From positions 1 through 64,000 of the forward strand of contig NZ_CVSV01000131.1 in NCBI RefSeq assembly GCF_001180245.1: a DNA stretch of 64,000 nucleotides, written 5' to 3'. The notes under the pieces were generated by a model. That model did no database searches, was not told where the DNA came from, and was given only the letters and a program-made list of their open reading frames with translations. This document shows positions 10,904 through 19,114 of the stretch, piece after piece. The first letter of the stretch is position 1. Each line of letters opens with the position of its first letter. The DNA comes from Prochlorococcus marinus. GTDB taxonomy: Bacteria; Cyanobacteriota; Cyanobacteriia; PCC-6307; Cyanobiaceae. Position numbers and translations under genes: made by a program.

Positions 10904-10993
10904 GAAAATATTAACTAACAATCTTTTTATTGAATATTATTTTACGAGATCCAATTTTTTGTTAGATTAGTAGAAATACAAGAAGGATTTAAT

Positions 10994-11284
10994 TTGGCTG
11001 TTGATCGAGAACTTTTAAAAGAAGTTACCCAAGAACTTTGGAATACCGTAAAAAAACTAAGACCTGAAATAGATCGGCAAACTAGACTTCAATTAGTTTT
11101 AAAGGCCTTATTAACTATTGGAGATTTACCAGATCAAATGCAAGCTGCCATGGTAGTAGGTGTTTGCGCAGAAATGGATAAAAGTGATGTTGATAATGTT
11201 GAAACTAATTTACAAACTAAAGATTCAAGCGGAGTTGATACTTCTACAGGCAGAAAAGTAGTTAGAAGAAGTTCAGCTAAATAG
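10994..11284 (+). CDS. Conserved cyanobacterial hypothetical protein
   Basis: 96 aa, TTG start preceded by AGAAGGA ~5 nt upstream; no ATG is available near the N-terminus. The first ~65 residues are helical (LLKEVTQELWNTVKKLRPEI, then LQLVLKALLTIGDLPDQM) and the last ~30 are Ser/Thr/Lys-rich and probably disordered (RKVVRRSSAK). I recognise no domain. Confidence 0.65.
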   Translation: MAVDRELLKEVTQELWNTVKKLRPEIDRQTRLQLVLKALLTIGDLPDQMQAAMVVGVCAEMDKSDVDNVETNLQTKDSSGVDTSTGRKVVRRSSAK

Positions 11285-11295
11285 ACCTAAAACGA

Positions 11296-11499
11296 TCACC
11301 CTTTAATTTTCTTTGATTCGTTTTTGTTAAGTCTATTGAATAGGTAATATGAAATTACAAGTAAGAGAGGAACGAATATTGAATGCAGAGTCATCATTAA
11401 TTCTGTTTGGCCCATTCCTATAAGATTTGACTCGTTTGGAAGTTGTTCTGACCAAGTGCCAACTAAATGCCAGGCTTGAGGAATTGATAAGAAAAACAT
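11296..11499 (-). CDS. Small single-span membrane protein (67 aa)
   Basis: Soluble N-terminal ~30 residues (IPQAWHLVGTWSEQLPNESN), then a hydrophobic segment (HSIFVPLLLVISYYLF) and a basic tail NRLNKNESKKIKG. Convergent with the previous gene. Unknown function. Confidence 0.6.
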   Translation of the reverse strand: MFFLSIPQAWHLVGTWSEQLPNESNLIGMGQTELMMTLHSIFVPLLLVISYYLFNRLNKNESKKIKG

Positions 11500-11616
11500 A
11501 TAAGAGCTATAAGTTAAGTTTATGTTCAGATAAAGATTATCATTATTGAACGTTTTTGCTTTCTTTATTCTTATTTCTTAACTAAGTATTTGTAGAGTTA
11601 TAAAAAATAACTTGAT

Positions 11617-13146
11617 TCATAAATTTATTTTCTTAAGAAGAGTTTTAAACTCTTTTTTACCAATAATTTTTTCAGCTGCGTAAGCGCCACTTGCCGAAAC
11701 AGCAGGAATTCCAATACCTGGAAATGTACTTGCGCCGCAAGTAAATAAATTTTTCACTGGAGTTTTGCAGCCTGGGAAAAGACCTTTTGCTGCAGATAAT
11801 GCAGGGCCGTAACTACCGCAATAGGTATTGGTGAATTTTTTATGAGTGATTGGGGTTCCTAGCATCTTTAAATCAATCCTTTCATCTATATCAGGGATAA
11901 ATTTTCGCACTGCATTAAGGAATATTGAACATCTTTCTTCTTTCAAATTTCTATATTCTAATTCCTTTGGATTTAGGTTTTCCCAAATTTCCCAAGGTTC
12001 ATTTGCGGGAGTATATCCATGAAGAACATGTTTTCCTTCAGGGGCCATATTTTTATCTAAAACAGATGGGATTGAAAATACGACTATATTTCTTTCTGCG
12101 GTTATACCTTTTTCCCACTCATCAACATGTATTGCATGTATTGGCAAATTTTCAAGACCATCAGCATCAAAACCTAGATGTATATGAAGGAAAGAATCAC
12201 ATTTATTAGGGTTCAAAACTTTTGTATTCCATTTTTTTGAAATTTCATTTGGAATTAACTTTTTTAAATTCCAAACATCAGTATTCGTGACAACAGATTC
12301 ACAACTATAACTAGAACCATCATTCAGAGTTATACCTGTGGCTAAATTTTTATTGAAGTTAATTGTCTTTACTCTCGAAGAAAGAATTAATTCTCCTCCA
12401 TTTTTTTTAAATCCATTAATTAAAGCTTTTACGATAGATTCACTACCTCCTTTGGGGTATTCAAGGTATGAATTTGGTTCAAACCATTCGTTAAATAAGG
12501 TAGCCATCGCAGCTGTATTTGTATCATGCATTGACATACCACTTATCAAAAAGCTCAATAGATCAACCCAATTCCTGAGAAAAGGATCCTCTAGATGATT
12601 ATTTACTAAATTCCCAAAGCCTTTATTAATTTTTGGTATTTGATTGATATTAGGTAAAAATTTTGAGATTAAATTTATTAAATCTAAGAAATTTATTGAT
12701 TCGGGAGAAAATGAGAGTAAAGGTATTTCATTTATTATTTGGCTAAGAGGTTTTATTCCGGAAATAAATGATTCCCATTCTTTAACAGATTTCTCACCTC
12801 TTAAAGTTTTAATAGTATTTTTAAAAGGTTCTTCCCCCACATCAAGATTAAAATTGCCTTCTGGGACAATTACTTGCCAACCTTTGTATTGAAATAGTTC
12901 AACTTCTTCATCAAGTAATTTAAGAATTTGCCCTAGGGGATTAGTTGTCGGCCATTTACCTATTCCACTCCACAATGAAGGACCTGATTCGAAAGTGTAA
13001 CCATTTTTTCTGAAACTGTGGGCAACACCTCCAGGTTGGCTATGAGCTTCACATATAAGTACTTTTTTACCTGATAAAGCGAGAATCGAACCGCAACATA
13101 ATCCCCCTATTCCACTACCTACTATTACGACATCGTACTTTTCCAT
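11617..13146 (-). CDS. CrtI/CRTISO-like FAD-dependent carotenoid oxidoreductase family protein
   Basis: 509 aa. N-terminal FAD-binding motif VVIVGSGIGGLCCGSILALSG (residues ~6-26) followed by E-A-H-S-Q-P-G-G, and the C-terminal GIGIPAVSASGAYAAEKI typical of phytoene-desaturase/carotene-isomerase relatives. The substrate segment GPSLWSGIGKWPTTNPLG differs from that of typical CrtH, so it looks like a paralogue of the carotenoid isomerase rather than CrtH itself. Substrate unknown. Thylakoid/membrane-associated by family. Confidence 0.8.
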   Translation of the reverse strand: MEKYDVVIVGSGIGGLCCGSILALSGKKVLICEAHSQPGGVAHSFRKNGYTFESGPSLWSGIGKWPTTNPLGQILKLLDEEVELFQYKGWQVIVPEGNFNLDVGEEPFKNTIKTLRGEKSVKEWESFISGIKPLSQIINEIPLLSFSPESINFLDLINLISKFLPNINQIPKINKGFGNLVNNHLEDPFLRNWVDLLSFLISGMSMHDTNTAAMATLFNEWFEPNSYLEYPKGGSESIVKALINGFKKNGGELILSSRVKTINFNKNLATGITLNDGSSYSCESVVTNTDVWNLKKLIPNEISKKWNTKVLNPNKCDSFLHIHLGFDADGLENLPIHAIHVDEWEKGITAERNIVVFSIPSVLDKNMAPEGKHVLHGYTPANEPWEIWENLNPKELEYRNLKEERCSIFLNAVRKFIPDIDERIDLKMLGTPITHKKFTNTYCGSYGPALSAAKGLFPGCKTPVKNLFTCGASTFPGIGIPAVSASGAYAAEKIIGKKEFKTLLKKINL

Positions 13147-13185
13147 TAAATATTAACTTTACTCTTCTCTCAGAACTAATTAGTT

Positions 13186-13296
13186 TTAGACAAATGTATT
13201 AGTTGAAGTTGTAATACTTAGTACAACAGCTAGGAAAAATATGTAAGGGACTGCCTTTAAAGGGATGTAGCCTTGACTTTTAGAAATAAAATCCAT
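13186..13296 (-). CDS. Small single-span membrane protein (36 aa)
   Basis: MDFISKSQGYIPLKAVPYIF continues FLAVVLSITTSTNTFV: a short polar start then one span. An in-frame ATG at 13353 would add 19 residues (55 aa total); the shorter form starts directly before the coherent protein sequence. No family recognised. Confidence 0.45.
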   Translation of the reverse strand: MDFISKSQGYIPLKAVPYIFFLAVVLSITTSTNTFV

Positions 13297-13468
13297 TACT
13301 TTAGTTACTTTATGTAAATATATTAACGAGATATTGTTCCTTATGTGTGCCATCAAATTATTTTTTTGGAAATATTTTGAAATAAAGAAATCTTTTTGGA
13401 GATATTTTTAACTAAGAACATTTTTTTTTGAGTTATCTTAGTATTTGATTCTTAGATTAAAATCTATT

Positions 13469-13954
13469 ATGAAACAATTTCCTGATATTAATGAGATAAA
13501 ACTTTTAGAAAAAAATTCTCAAAAAAACGGTAGCGGAATCTTATATGAGGAATTATTAGGAATATGGAAGTTTAATTATGTATGGGGAAAGGAGTCAGAT
13601 GAAATCAAAAATATACCCAGTTCTATTCTCCAAGTATTGTCGGCAAGACTCGAATTAAGAAATAAAAATAAAGAGGATCAAATAAATTATGAAATAAAAA
13701 ATTCAATTAATTTCGGATTATTAAATATTACTTTTATAGGCAGTGCAGAATTAAAAGGGCTTAGACCTTTATTGGCTTTTTATTTTGAAAAATTGAAAAT
13801 TAGTATTAGTAGTTTTCCAGTATTTAATAAGGAATTAAAAAAACCAGAAGAAAAAAAAATGCCTTTTTTCTCTCTTGTAGGAATTAGCACTAAAGATAAT
13901 TGGTTATGTGCTCGAGGAAGGGGCGGAGGGCTTGCAATATGGGTTAAGTCTTAA
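13469..13954 (+). CDS. Conserved cyanobacterial protein, possibly PAP/fibrillin-like
   Basis: 161 aa from the ATG at 13469 (an in-frame TTG at 13445 adds eight residues). Predicted mostly beta: EELLGIWKFNYVWGKES, then a basic linker, INFGLLNITFIGSAELKG, and the C-terminal LCARGRGGGLAIWVKS. A starting GxW-like strand and an R-G-x-GG ending recall lipocalin-like plastid-lipid-associated (fibrillin) proteins of cyanobacteria, but the match is by pattern only. Converges with the Nif11-like gene with 1 nt between stops. Confidence 0.6.
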   Translation: MKQFPDINEIKLLEKNSQKNGSGILYEELLGIWKFNYVWGKESDEIKNIPSSILQVLSARLELRNKNKEDQINYEIKNSINFGLLNITFIGSAELKGLRPLLAFYFEKLKISISSFPVFNKELKKPEEKKMPFFSLVGISTKDNWLCARGRGGGLAIWVKS

Positions 13955-13955
13955 T

Positions 13956-14171
13956 TTAGTGATATTCTCCTGGATGATCTACCTTTCTTACGGTAACTTT
14001 ATCAACTTTTTGTCCATTAAATCTTAAGAGATCATCTCCGGAAAAGTCATAACCTAAGCGTTGACCAATAAGGGCTACATCATCCGCTGTAGAGGATGTT
14101 GTAACCTGCTTTTTTAAGTCTTCATCAGATTGCATCTTGATTAAAAATTTTCTTATTTCAGAAAAACTCAT
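13956..14171 (-). CDS. Nif11-like leader peptide family protein
   Basis: 71 aa. SFSEIRKFLIKMQSDEDLKK, then TADDVALIGQRLGYDFSGDDLL, follows the Nif11 domain pattern (FL-x(n)-D-x2-L, A-D-V-x-IA-x2-x-G-[FY]-x-[FI]-[ST]-x-D-L). In other cyanobacteria Nif11 leaders carry RiPP cores, but here no Gly-Gly cleavage site or Cys/Ser/Thr-rich core follows and no modification enzyme is nearby. Hence likely an orphan Nif11 regulatory/structural peptide. Confidence 0.75.
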   Translation of the reverse strand: MSFSEIRKFLIKMQSDEDLKKQVTTSSTADDVALIGQRLGYDFSGDDLLRFNGQKVDKVTVRKVDHPGEYH

Positions 14172-14262
14172 TACTAGAATTTGATTGATTGATTTAAAAG
14201 AAATTTATAAAATCTTTTTCTTAGTAAGAACAAGATAAATAGATAATCATTATACTATTTTT

Positions 14263-14580
14263 ATGACTTACTTATTCCTATATATAGTTGGCATAATTTT
14301 AATATGGTGGATATATCGTGTTGGTTGGCTTGAGGCGCTCAAAACAGTAGTTAAAGTTATAGTCCCCTCAGCGCTTATTATTTTATTTAACGTAAAAGCA
14401 GGAAGATTACTTTTTAAAAGTCCTGTAGTTGGATTATTAAGCGCTTTGCCTACCTCTATTTTTATTTTTAGAGGTTCATTGCCTTTAGTTAGTTATATAA
14501 ATAACTGGATTGAAAATAAAATAAATAAGTATGATGATTCGGAAGTTATAGATACTGATTCTGTGTCTTTAGATGATTAA
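14263..14580 (+). CDS. Conserved-looking membrane protein (105 aa)
   Basis: Two or three hydrophobic segments: YLFLYIVGIILIWWIYRVGW, then VVKVIVPSALIILFNV, then VGLLSALPTSIFIF. A short acidic C-terminus (about 88-105) is probably cytoplasmic. Unknown function; single gene. Confidence 0.65.
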   Translation: MTYLFLYIVGIILIWWIYRVGWLEALKTVVKVIVPSALIILFNVKAGRLLFKSPVVGLLSALPTSIFIFRGSLPLVSYINNWIENKINKYDDSEVIDTDSVSLDD

Positions 14581-14591
14581 TTTAGTTTAAT

Positions 14592-14984
14592 TCAATCAAA
14601 GCCAAGAAATAATTCTTTGTGTACAACAAGAACATCAAATAAAGTTGTTCTATGAATAGGACTTAATGGGATTTTGTCTATATTTAATGCTTCTGCACAA
14701 ATTAAATGAGCATCCCATCTTGTATTGTGATCACTTATTTCAATTGACCACTCAATTACTTTTTTGAAATGATCTGGCATCTCCGAACCAATTTTTCTGC
14801 AAATTTGACATAAAACTGACAAAAGAGGAGGTTTTGATGGCCTTTTTAAATCTTTAATAAGACTAGGTTGTGTAAAAACACTTGTATAGCGGATGTAGTC
14901 TATCAATTCATATTCTTCTTTAGTAAGAGCTGCTTTATCTAATGCTCTTTCAAATTCGTCTATGGGGGTTATGGGCCTATCCAA
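14592..14984 (-). CDS. Conserved-looking soluble hypothetical protein (130 aa)
   Basis: Helical protein with an N-terminal acidic segment (DEFERALDKAALTKEEYELI), two cysteines in SVLCQICRKIGSEMPDHF and a WSIEISDHNTRWDAHLICAE motif. No known domain recognised. It starts 4 nt after the tatA stop on the same strand, so it is probably translationally linked to tatA. Confidence 0.65.
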   Translation of the reverse strand: MDRPITPIDEFERALDKAALTKEEYELIDYIRYTSVFTQPSLIKDLKRPSKPPLLSVLCQICRKIGSEMPDHFKKVIEWSIEISDHNTRWDAHLICAEALNIDKIPLSPIHRTTLFDVLVVHKELFLGFD

Positions 14985-14988
14985 GATA

Positions 14989-15255
14989 TTATTTTTTGCT
15001 GTTTTCTGAATCTATTTTTTCTTGATTAATTTCGTTGGTTTGATTGCTTTCTATAGATTTAGGAGATTCATCTTTATCTTCTTCGTTCATAACTTGGTCG
15101 ATTTCGTTTTGAAATTCATTCGATGCTTTTTTAAGACTTTTCAAAGTTTTACCAAGCTGTTTCCCTAATTCTGGAAGCTTTTTTGGACCAAAAATTAAAA
15201 GAGCTAAGATAAGTATTACAGTAACTTCAGGCAAACCTACACCAAAAATATTCAT
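14989..15255 (-). CDS. tatA: Twin-arginine translocase subunit TatA/E
   Basis: 88 aa. FGVGLPEVTVILILALLIFG is the single N-terminal membrane helix, followed by the hallmark FGPKKLPELGKQLGKTLKSL amphipathic helix and an acidic disordered tail. It forms the pore of the Tat pathway exporting folded proteins into thylakoid lumen or periplasm. ATG start. Followed 4 nt later by a hypothetical gene. Confidence 0.93.
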   Translation of the reverse strand: MNIFGVGLPEVTVILILALLIFGPKKLPELGKQLGKTLKSLKKASNEFQNEIDQVMNEEDKDESPKSIESNQTNEINQEKIDSENSKK

Positions 15256-15346
15256 AACTGATAACTATTTAACTAATAAGGCAATCTAGTATTAAATATA
15301 GTCAAATCATGTGAAAATTTCATTCTCGGAAGAGCTTTTTTTAATA

Positions 15347-15484
15347 TTAAAAAATTTTGAAAAATATTATTGTGATTAATACTCCTTTAAAGAAAACTAA
15401 CCAAAGTAATTGATAATCACTCAATTTGAATTTTTTTTGGTACCAATTTATAAGAGTTTTATGTTTGTCTATTAATTTTCTCAT
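15347..15484 (-). CDS. Small conserved-looking membrane protein (45 aa)
   Basis: MRKLIDKHKTLINWYQKKFK then LSDYQLLWLVFFKGVLITIIFFKIF: a basic helical start, a W-Y-Q-x(n)-L-x-D-Y-Q-L-L-W segment and one membrane span. The Tyr/Trp pattern looks selected rather than random. No name known. Confidence 0.6.
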   Translation of the reverse strand: MRKLIDKHKTLINWYQKKFKLSDYQLLWLVFFKGVLITIIFFKIF

Positions 15485-15662
15485 TTTCACCGAGACTATT
15501 TATTACTAACACTTATTTTATCTTAATTTCTTTTAGTATTATTTTATAGAAATCCTAGATTCAATTCATAATAGATTATTCTATTAAATTTTAATCTTTT
15601 CTAAATTAATTTTTTTTCTAAACTATTCAAACCATTTGCTAAATATCTACTATCAAAAAAAA

Positions 15663-15902
15663 ATGAAGTACTTATTTGTTGTTTTTTACCTTTTTTTTCA
15701 AATTTATCCAGCTGAAGCTGTTACCACAAAAATGTTTAAAGTATTGGATACGTGTGCAAGATATCGACTAGGTGAAATTAATGCTAATGAGGCTATAGAA
15801 AAACTAAAATTAAAATTAACGAATCCTTCCAATATTCAGCCAAAGGACCTTGTAAAAAAATATTGCTCAGTATTTACTCCAAATGAAAAAATTGAATTTT
15901 AA
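15663..15902 (+). CDS. Small secreted protein with signal peptide
   Basis: 79 aa from the ATG at 15663, chosen because MKYLFVVFYLFFQIYPAEA is a clean signal peptide with an A-x-A cleavage site; an upstream TTG at 15636 would add nine residues and bury it. The mature ~60 residues contain two cysteines (DTCARYRLGEINANEAIEKL and KKYCSVF) that could form a disulfide in the periplasm or lumen. Unknown function. Confidence 0.6.
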   Translation: MKYLFVVFYLFFQIYPAEAVTTKMFKVLDTCARYRLGEINANEAIEKLKLKLTNPSNIQPKDLVKKYCSVFTPNEKIEF

Positions 15903-15918
15903 TCTTAGCAATACTTAT

Positions 15919-16053
15919 TTAATTATTCTTTTTTGAATAATCTTTGGCTTTGTTTTGTATTTCTTTAATTTTTTTAAAATTAGTTATTTTTAAGTTAAAA
16001 ATAACTCCCAAAAAAAGAATTAGAAATAAAAAAATATAAATTATTAATTCCAT
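15919..16053 (-). CDS. Small membrane-anchored peptide (44 aa)
   Basis: MELIIYIFLFLILFLGVIF is one N-terminal span, followed by a lysine-rich tail NLKITNFKKIKEIQNKAKDY. Convergent with the signal-peptide gene. Coding status rests on composition only. Confidence 0.45.
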   Translation of the reverse strand: MELIIYIFLFLILFLGVIFNLKITNFKKIKEIQNKAKDYSKKNN

Positions 16054-16202
16054 ATTGTTGAATTAATAAATTTACCCTAGTTTATTTCAATAATTTTTTA
16101 GTATCTTTTAAAACAAAAAAACTGACTTTAATAACAGTTATTTACTTTAAGGCCACAAAAAAAACATACTAACCTCTAATATGGAATTTTATAAGAATCA
16201 TT

Positions 16203-16652
16203 GTGCAGATTGGAGATAAAATTCCAGAATTTTCTTTACTGGATCAAAATGGAGTTAAAAGATCAAATAAGGGATTAAAAAATCCCCTTGTTTTGTTCTT
16301 TTATCCAAAAGATGATACGCCGGGTTGCACTATAGAAGTTTGCGGATTTAGAGATAAATATGACTTATTTAAAGTATTAGGGGCACAAGTTTGGGGAGTA
16401 AGTAATGGAAGTACCTCAAGTCATTTAGCATTTGCCAATAAAAATAAATTACAATATCCATTACTTTGTGATACGAATGACGCTCTTAGGAAAACTTTTA
16501 AAGTACCTAAAGTATTAGGTTTTATGGATGGTAGGGTAACTTACGTTATCGATCGCAAAGGGATAGTTAGGCATGTTTTTAGAGATTTATTGAATGGTCC
16601 TCAACATATTAAAGAGGCTATTAGAGTACTTAAGGAAATTCAAAATCAATAA
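16203..16652 (+). CDS. Peroxiredoxin Q/BCP
   Basis: 149-aa thiol peroxidase reducing H2O2 and organic hydroperoxides with thioredoxin. GTG start. FFYPKDDTPGCTIEVCGFRD contains the peroxidatic Cys42 and resolving Cys47 separated by four residues, the atypical 2-Cys PrxQ arrangement. VWGVSNGS and a complete C-terminus are present. Standard length for BCP. Confidence 0.95.
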   Translation: MQIGDKIPEFSLLDQNGVKRSNKGLKNPLVLFFYPKDDTPGCTIEVCGFRDKYDLFKVLGAQVWGVSNGSTSSHLAFANKNKLQYPLLCDTNDALRKTFKVPKVLGFMDGRVTYVIDRKGIVRHVFRDLLNGPQHIKEAIRVLKEIQNQ

Positions 16653-16719
16653 ATTATTATTTAAAGAATTTTAGATTAATAACTTTTGTTTTATTATAGT
16701 TTCAGCTTTTTTTAAGTAT

Positions 16720-16992
16720 ATGAAGAAAATGGGAATGCAGGCTGTTGATCTTGCTATTGAAAATGGAGTGGATCTTGACGGTACTCCAATCCCTCAAAAA
16801 ATGCTAGATCTATACAATAGAATTATGGATGAGGAGAATAAAAGACAAAGGAGTGGTGTTAAAAAATCAATGAGAAATAGATGCGTCAAAACCGGTTCTA
16901 AGCATTTTGATAAAGAAACATTGAATCAATTATTAATAGACTCGGGATGGGAAGGTCTTAAAGAAAAGGAAATTTTATTTTTTTATAACTAA
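16720..16992 (+). CDS. Conserved-looking picocyanobacterial hypothetical protein
   Basis: 90 aa, soluble, helical. MQAVDLAIENGVDLDGTPIP, LDLYNRIMDEENKRQRSGVK, then KKSMRNRCVKTGSKHFDKET and LNQLLIDSGWEGLKEKEILF. Basic middle and well-ordered ends suggest a nucleic-acid or regulator-type protein. I know no named family. Follows prxQ by ~67 nt. Confidence 0.7.
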   Translation: MKKMGMQAVDLAIENGVDLDGTPIPQKMLDLYNRIMDEENKRQRSGVKKSMRNRCVKTGSKHFDKETLNQLLIDSGWEGLKEKEILFFYN

Positions 16993-17094
16993 AAAAATCT
17001 TTTTAGTTATTTTAAAAATTATATATGGTAATTTTTTACTTAAATTAAAAAACTGAGAACTAATAAAATATTTTTTAGATCTAATTTTTTTGAA

Positions 17095-17439
17095 TTATTT
17101 AAACCATCCTTTTTTGGTAGTGGATATTATTTTCTCTTTTTCAGCTTTTGTTTTATTAATTGCTTTTTTGAAAGCCAAGTTGGCTTCTATAACTGTAACT
17201 ATTGATATGAAAAAAAGACCAGAAATTCCAATTATTTGTTCATTTTGAGAAGGCTCTGAATCACCTTGTAAAAAAATACCTAAAGCGAACCAAGCAGTAC
17301 TAGCAGTGAGGGTAAAAAAATAGGGTTTCCATCTTCTTTGATATAAGTAACCCGATCCTAAACCAGGAAGAAAATTTAAAAAAGATGCTACCCACCCTTT
17401 TGAAGATGCAAGTATTTCATCTCTTGTGGGATAAGACAT
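17095..17439 (-). CDS. Conserved cyanobacterial membrane protein, TM2-like
   Basis: 114 aa. VASFLNFLPGLGSGYLYQRR then WKPYFFTLTASTAWFALGIF resembles small Gly-rich TM2-like or YccF-like inner membrane proteins; a third span (IGISGLFFISIVTVIEA) precedes a basic tail ending KKGWFK. Function unknown. Confidence 0.65.
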   Translation of the reverse strand: MSYPTRDEILASSKGWVASFLNFLPGLGSGYLYQRRWKPYFFTLTASTAWFALGIFLQGDSEPSQNEQIIGISGLFFISIVTVIEANLAFKKAINKTKAEKEKIISTTKKGWFK

Positions 17440-17444
17440 TTATT

Positions 17445-17549
17445 TTAGGTATTTATTAAATGCGAATTTATATAAGCAAAAGATATTGCTGCACAAATTA
17501 TCCAACTAAAGGGTAAGAACATTCTTATTTTTTCTTTGTTGTTGTTCAT
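17445..17549 (-). CDS. Tiny membrane peptide (34 aa)
   Basis: MNNNKEKIRMFLPFSWIICA continues AISFAYINSHLINT. A basic polar start and a single span. Its stop lies 6 nt before the next minus-strand start, so it is probably in one transcript with the TM2-like protein downstream. Confidence 0.45.
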   Translation of the reverse strand: MNNNKEKIRMFLPFSWIICAAISFAYINSHLINT

Positions 17550-17619
17550 TTTTTAATTATGGAAAATATTTTTAAAATCTGTGGATTTAATATATCCCTT
17601 ACAACTATAAGAATTAAAA

Positions 17620-17642
17620 AAAGACGGTTTTTAACCGTCTTT
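17620..17642 (-). terminator. Intrinsic terminator
   Basis: A 10-bp perfect stem (17620-17629 with 17633-17642, loop TTT) whose minus-strand continuation is a run of T's (the A run at 17614-17620). It follows the coiled-coil gene at 17670-17906. Confidence 0.85.
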
Positions 17643-17669
17643 GAAAAAAGTAATTTCTCTAAAAATAAA

Positions 17670-17906
17670 TTATTTATCTTTTGAGGCTGAGAGTACTTTA
17701 AGTTCTTTTTTTACTTCTTTTTCTCTCTCTTCAAGATGTTTTAGTTGAGCTTTAAAAGCATCTTCAAGTCTTACTTTTTGTTTTGTAATTTCATCAAGCT
17801 CTTCTTGATGTTGGTTTTTCTTTAACTCCTTCATTTCACTATCGGAAATAACATATACAGGGCGATATGAAGGTGTTTCAAAAAGAAGATCAAACATTGA
17901 ATACAT
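17670..17906 (-). CDS. Small coiled-coil protein
   Basis: 78 aa. FDLLFETPSYRPVYVISDSE is followed by a long charged helix (about 25-75) with heptad character (KQKVRLEDAFKAQLKHLEER). No membrane segment. In-frame ATGs at 17906 and 17897 both possible. Ends before a strong terminator. No family assigned. The reading frame stays open ~145 nt upstream without a start codon (see findings). Confidence 0.65.
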   Translation of the reverse strand: MYSMFDLLFETPSYRPVYVISDSEMKELKKNQHQEELDEITKQKVRLEDAFKAQLKHLEEREKEVKKELKVLSASKDK

Positions 17907-17949
17907 AAGTGACCTTTGAATTAGTACAAATTCAATATCTGATAATTCT

Positions 17950-18051
17950 TTGAAATATGAAAGGATAAATACCGAAGATATTGATACGGCAAATACACCG
18001 AATTTCGGTTTACCTAACTTAACCGCCCAGTATTTACCGATCGAATTTTAA
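17950..18051 (+). CDS. Possible small peptide in a GC-richer spot (33 aa)
   Basis: A TTG-initiated frame encodes KYERINTEDIDTANTPNFGL then PNLTAQYLPIEF. Codon choice (ACC, ACG, CCG, GCC, CAG, ATC) is unusually GC-rich for this genome and the peptide looks non-random, but no ribosome site is visible and the start is uncertain. May instead be a regulatory or non-coding conserved block. Confidence 0.25.
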   Translation: MKYERINTEDIDTANTPNFGLPNLTAQYLPIEF

Positions 18052-18110
18052 GTTATGTTTTAAAGTATTAAGGAGATTATTATAAAGATCTAAATCAAAA
18101 AGAACTAAAA

Positions 18111-18539
18111 ATGGATTTAAAAATTACTAAAACATTAGTAATCCCATCCAACGAAATTAAGTGGCGATTTTCCAGATCCTCCGGTCCTGGAGGACAAAAT
18201 GTAAATAAAATTGAAAGCAGAGTAGAGATTATTTTTAATTTAGAAGATTCCAAAGTATTAAATGATTATCAGAAAGAAATTCTTAAGAGAAACTTGAAAA
18301 ATAAATTAGTGAATAATAGCTTACGTTTAACGTTTCAAGAACACAGAAATCAATTATTAAATAGGCAGCTAGCTTTAATAAAATTAAGTTCAATAATAAA
18401 AAATGCTTTAACTAAACCTTTTAAATTAAGAAAATATACACAACCCACTAAAGCATCACAAAAGAAAAGAGTTGAGGTTAAGAAAAAACGTGGCGAATTG
18501 AAAAAAAGTAGACAAAAAGAAAAAACGTATCAAATATGA
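18111..18539 (+). CDS. arfB: Alternative ribosome-rescue factor ArfB (GGQ peptidyl-tRNA hydrolase)
   Basis: 142 aa. FSRSSGPGGQNVNKIESRVE carries the catalytic GGQ motif of class I release factors, and the basic C-terminal tail (RKYTQPTKASQKKRVEVKKK) is the part that enters the mRNA channel of stalled ribosomes. There is no codon-recognition domain, so it is ArfB/YaeJ-like, hydrolysing peptidyl-tRNA on non-stop complexes. Typical length. ATG start with AAAAGA-like spacing only. Confidence 0.93.
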   Translation: MDLKITKTLVIPSNEIKWRFSRSSGPGGQNVNKIESRVEIIFNLEDSKVLNDYQKEILKRNLKNKLVNNSLRLTFQEHRNQLLNRQLALIKLSSIIKNALTKPFKLRKYTQPTKASQKKRVEVKKKRGELKKSRQKEKTYQI

Positions 18540-18611
18540 ATAAACTAAATAAATATTTTCCTCGTAGATTGCAACTAAACATGTGATAAATTTAATTTAA
18601 TTTTTGGTTTA

Positions 18612-18860
18612 TTGAATTCAACTAATGATTTCTGGTTAATAGACTCCAATTTTGTAGGGGTGATGCGTTTCTACAAAGATAATGATCATTCTGATAAATC
18701 TATTGATTATATGTTTATTGAAGAAGGAATTATTATGGGAATGCATGGAGAAAATGCTCCTTTGATGAAAACTAGAAAAAAAATTTTTATAGAAGAAGCA
18801 AGATTATTGTGGCAAAAATTGTTAAATGAAGGTTGGCAAAAAACTAATAAAAAATGGTGA
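18612..18860 (+). CDS. DUF1651 family protein
   Basis: 82 aa, TTG start (no ATG until residue 18). DFWLIDSNFVGVMRFYKD at the start and ARLLWQKLLNEGWQKTNKKW at the end fit the small marine-cyanobacterial DUF1651 family, which typically ends in L-W-x2-L-x2-x-GW. Function unknown; often multi-copy in picocyanobacteria. Confidence 0.7.
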   Translation: MNSTNDFWLIDSNFVGVMRFYKDNDHSDKSIDYMFIEEGIIMGMHGENAPLMKTRKKIFIEEARLLWQKLLNEGWQKTNKKW

Positions 18861-18887
18861 GTAGATTTTACAAAAACTTTTTTAATT

Positions 18888-19052
18888 TCAGAAAATAAAT
18901 GAACCTTTAGGGTATAGCCTGGAAATTTTTTCCTGTTGTAAATATTTCTTTTTTTTGATGTCGTTTTCATATCTTCTCAACATCATTAGATAGTTTGTAA
19001 CTCCAAAAATTACTAAAAAGACAATAAATCTTATTCCTGCCTCAAAGTTCAT
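18888..19052 (-). CDS. Small membrane-anchored protein (54 aa)
   Basis: Starting at the ATG at 19052 it reads MNFEAGIRFIVFLVIFGVTN then a basic tail YLMMLRRYENDIKKKKYLQQ, a single-span topology. A longer in-frame start at 19094 adds 14 residues but would bury the natural N-terminus. Convergent with DUF1651. Confidence 0.5.
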   Translation of the reverse strand: MNFEAGIRFIVFLVIFGVTNYLMMLRRYENDIKKKKYLQQEKISRLYPKGSFIF

Positions 19053-19114
19053 ATGAGAATTCAGCTTTATTTTAATCTGACAATTACCAATCAAAAATCA
19101 ATCGGTATTTATAT

